Assembly (NCBI RefSeq): GCF_028372415.1
Contig: NC_092872.1
Coordinates: forward strand, 14,908,479-14,972,478
Origin: Notamacropus eugenii
Lineage: Eukaryota; Chordata; Mammalia; Diprotodontia; Macropodidae
DNA: 64,000 nucleotides
Reading direction: 5' to 3'
Part shown: positions 63,596 to 64,000 of the stretch, one piece after another
Layout: every line of letters starts with the position of its first letter
How positions within the stretch are numbered: position 1 is the stretch's first letter
Made by a program: the position numbers and the translations under genes
Notes under the pieces: generated by a model
Told to the model about the DNA's origin: nothing
What the model saw: only the letters and a program-made list of their open reading frames with translations
The model's database searches: none

Positions 63596-64000
63596 TTGGA
63601 AAAACAAGATAGGAATTGAATAGATTTTCTTTTTCTATGTCATCTATTAATATTACACAATCTATGGCTCAGTACCCCAAGCTCTGGGCTTATAATCGAT
63701 TTGGGGAGGGGTCCTCCAAAATCACTCATGTTGACTCATTTTGTTCTCACCCAGGTTTCCCAGGAAACCTTAGCATTTAGCTCATATCAAGCAAGCTCTT
63801 CAAAAATGCAGGTACAAAGTCTGTGGCTTCTGTGAAAACATATAAGGTAATAATGAATAACACATATAGGACAGTCTTTATTTCACCATAAAGAAAGAAT
63901 ACAGAAAAACATAAAGGACTCACAGGATCCCAAATCAATGAAGATACCTTCCTTACTTTCAGTGAATATTGCTTTCCACCTTAGGGGACTCCTCCTTCGA
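63596..64000. other. No recognisable feature
   Basis: Unique or too-diverged DNA to the end of the window. Confidence 0.35.

Overview
This window looks like marsupial nuclear DNA, intergenic or from one very large intron. The evidence is its repeats: tRNA-headed SINEs with an RTE-derived tail (MAR1 type), a second tRNA-headed SINE family ending in a 'gagttggacatgactga' tail (MON1/WSINE type), L1 copies with the marsupial form of ORF2 3' end and 3' UTR, a near-full-length RTE LINE, and many MIR/MIR3, L2 and CR1/L3 remnants. I cannot tell an American opossum from an Australian marsupial on this evidence. Background CpG is very low, as expected for mammalian bulk DNA. Family names come from memory of the consensus sequences; no library search was run.

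No host protein-coding exon, functional RNA gene or CRISPR array can be supported. The longest open frames (up to about 150 codons) lie in simple repeats, antisense to repeats, or in unique DNA without family resemblance or codon signal.

Layout. 1-9.7 kb: L2, MIR and CR1 remnants, three L1 pieces (two with clear target-site duplications, TSDs, here counting 1864-2028 and 5954-6703, plus 7325-8320 with a shorter one) and a 275-bp fold-back DNA element at 9053-9327. 10.3-11.84 kb: an L1 with 5' inversion, split by a MAR1 SINE. 13.5-19.6 kb: SINEs, MIRs, simple repeats and a CR1. 19.84-23.93 kb: a 4.1-kb minus-strand RTE inserted into a CR1, followed by a TG...CA solo LTR (24294-24735) in CR1 sequence. 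24.9-29.0 kb: nested repeats, including a second RTE whose two halves point in opposite directions, an RTE-derived SINE-like element inside a MIR, and two copies of a repeat I cannot classify. 31-39.7 kb: L1, five MON1/WSINE-type SINEs and one fragment, a CpG-rich solo LTR (36777-37386) and a MAR1 SINE with a long GT tail. 40-50 kb: mostly unique DNA with L2, MIR, a 2.1-kb L1 and mariner-like debris. 50-64 kb: MIRs, a cluster of related LTR-like units (about 54.23-55.44 kb), a long CR1, a 230-bp sequence present twice, and unique DNA.

Nothing here works as a gene system. The interest lies in element history: RTE and the SINEs carrying its ends side by side, inversion-bearing LINE insertions, a foldback element, and several repeats I cannot assign. 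I found no credible undescribed biological system.
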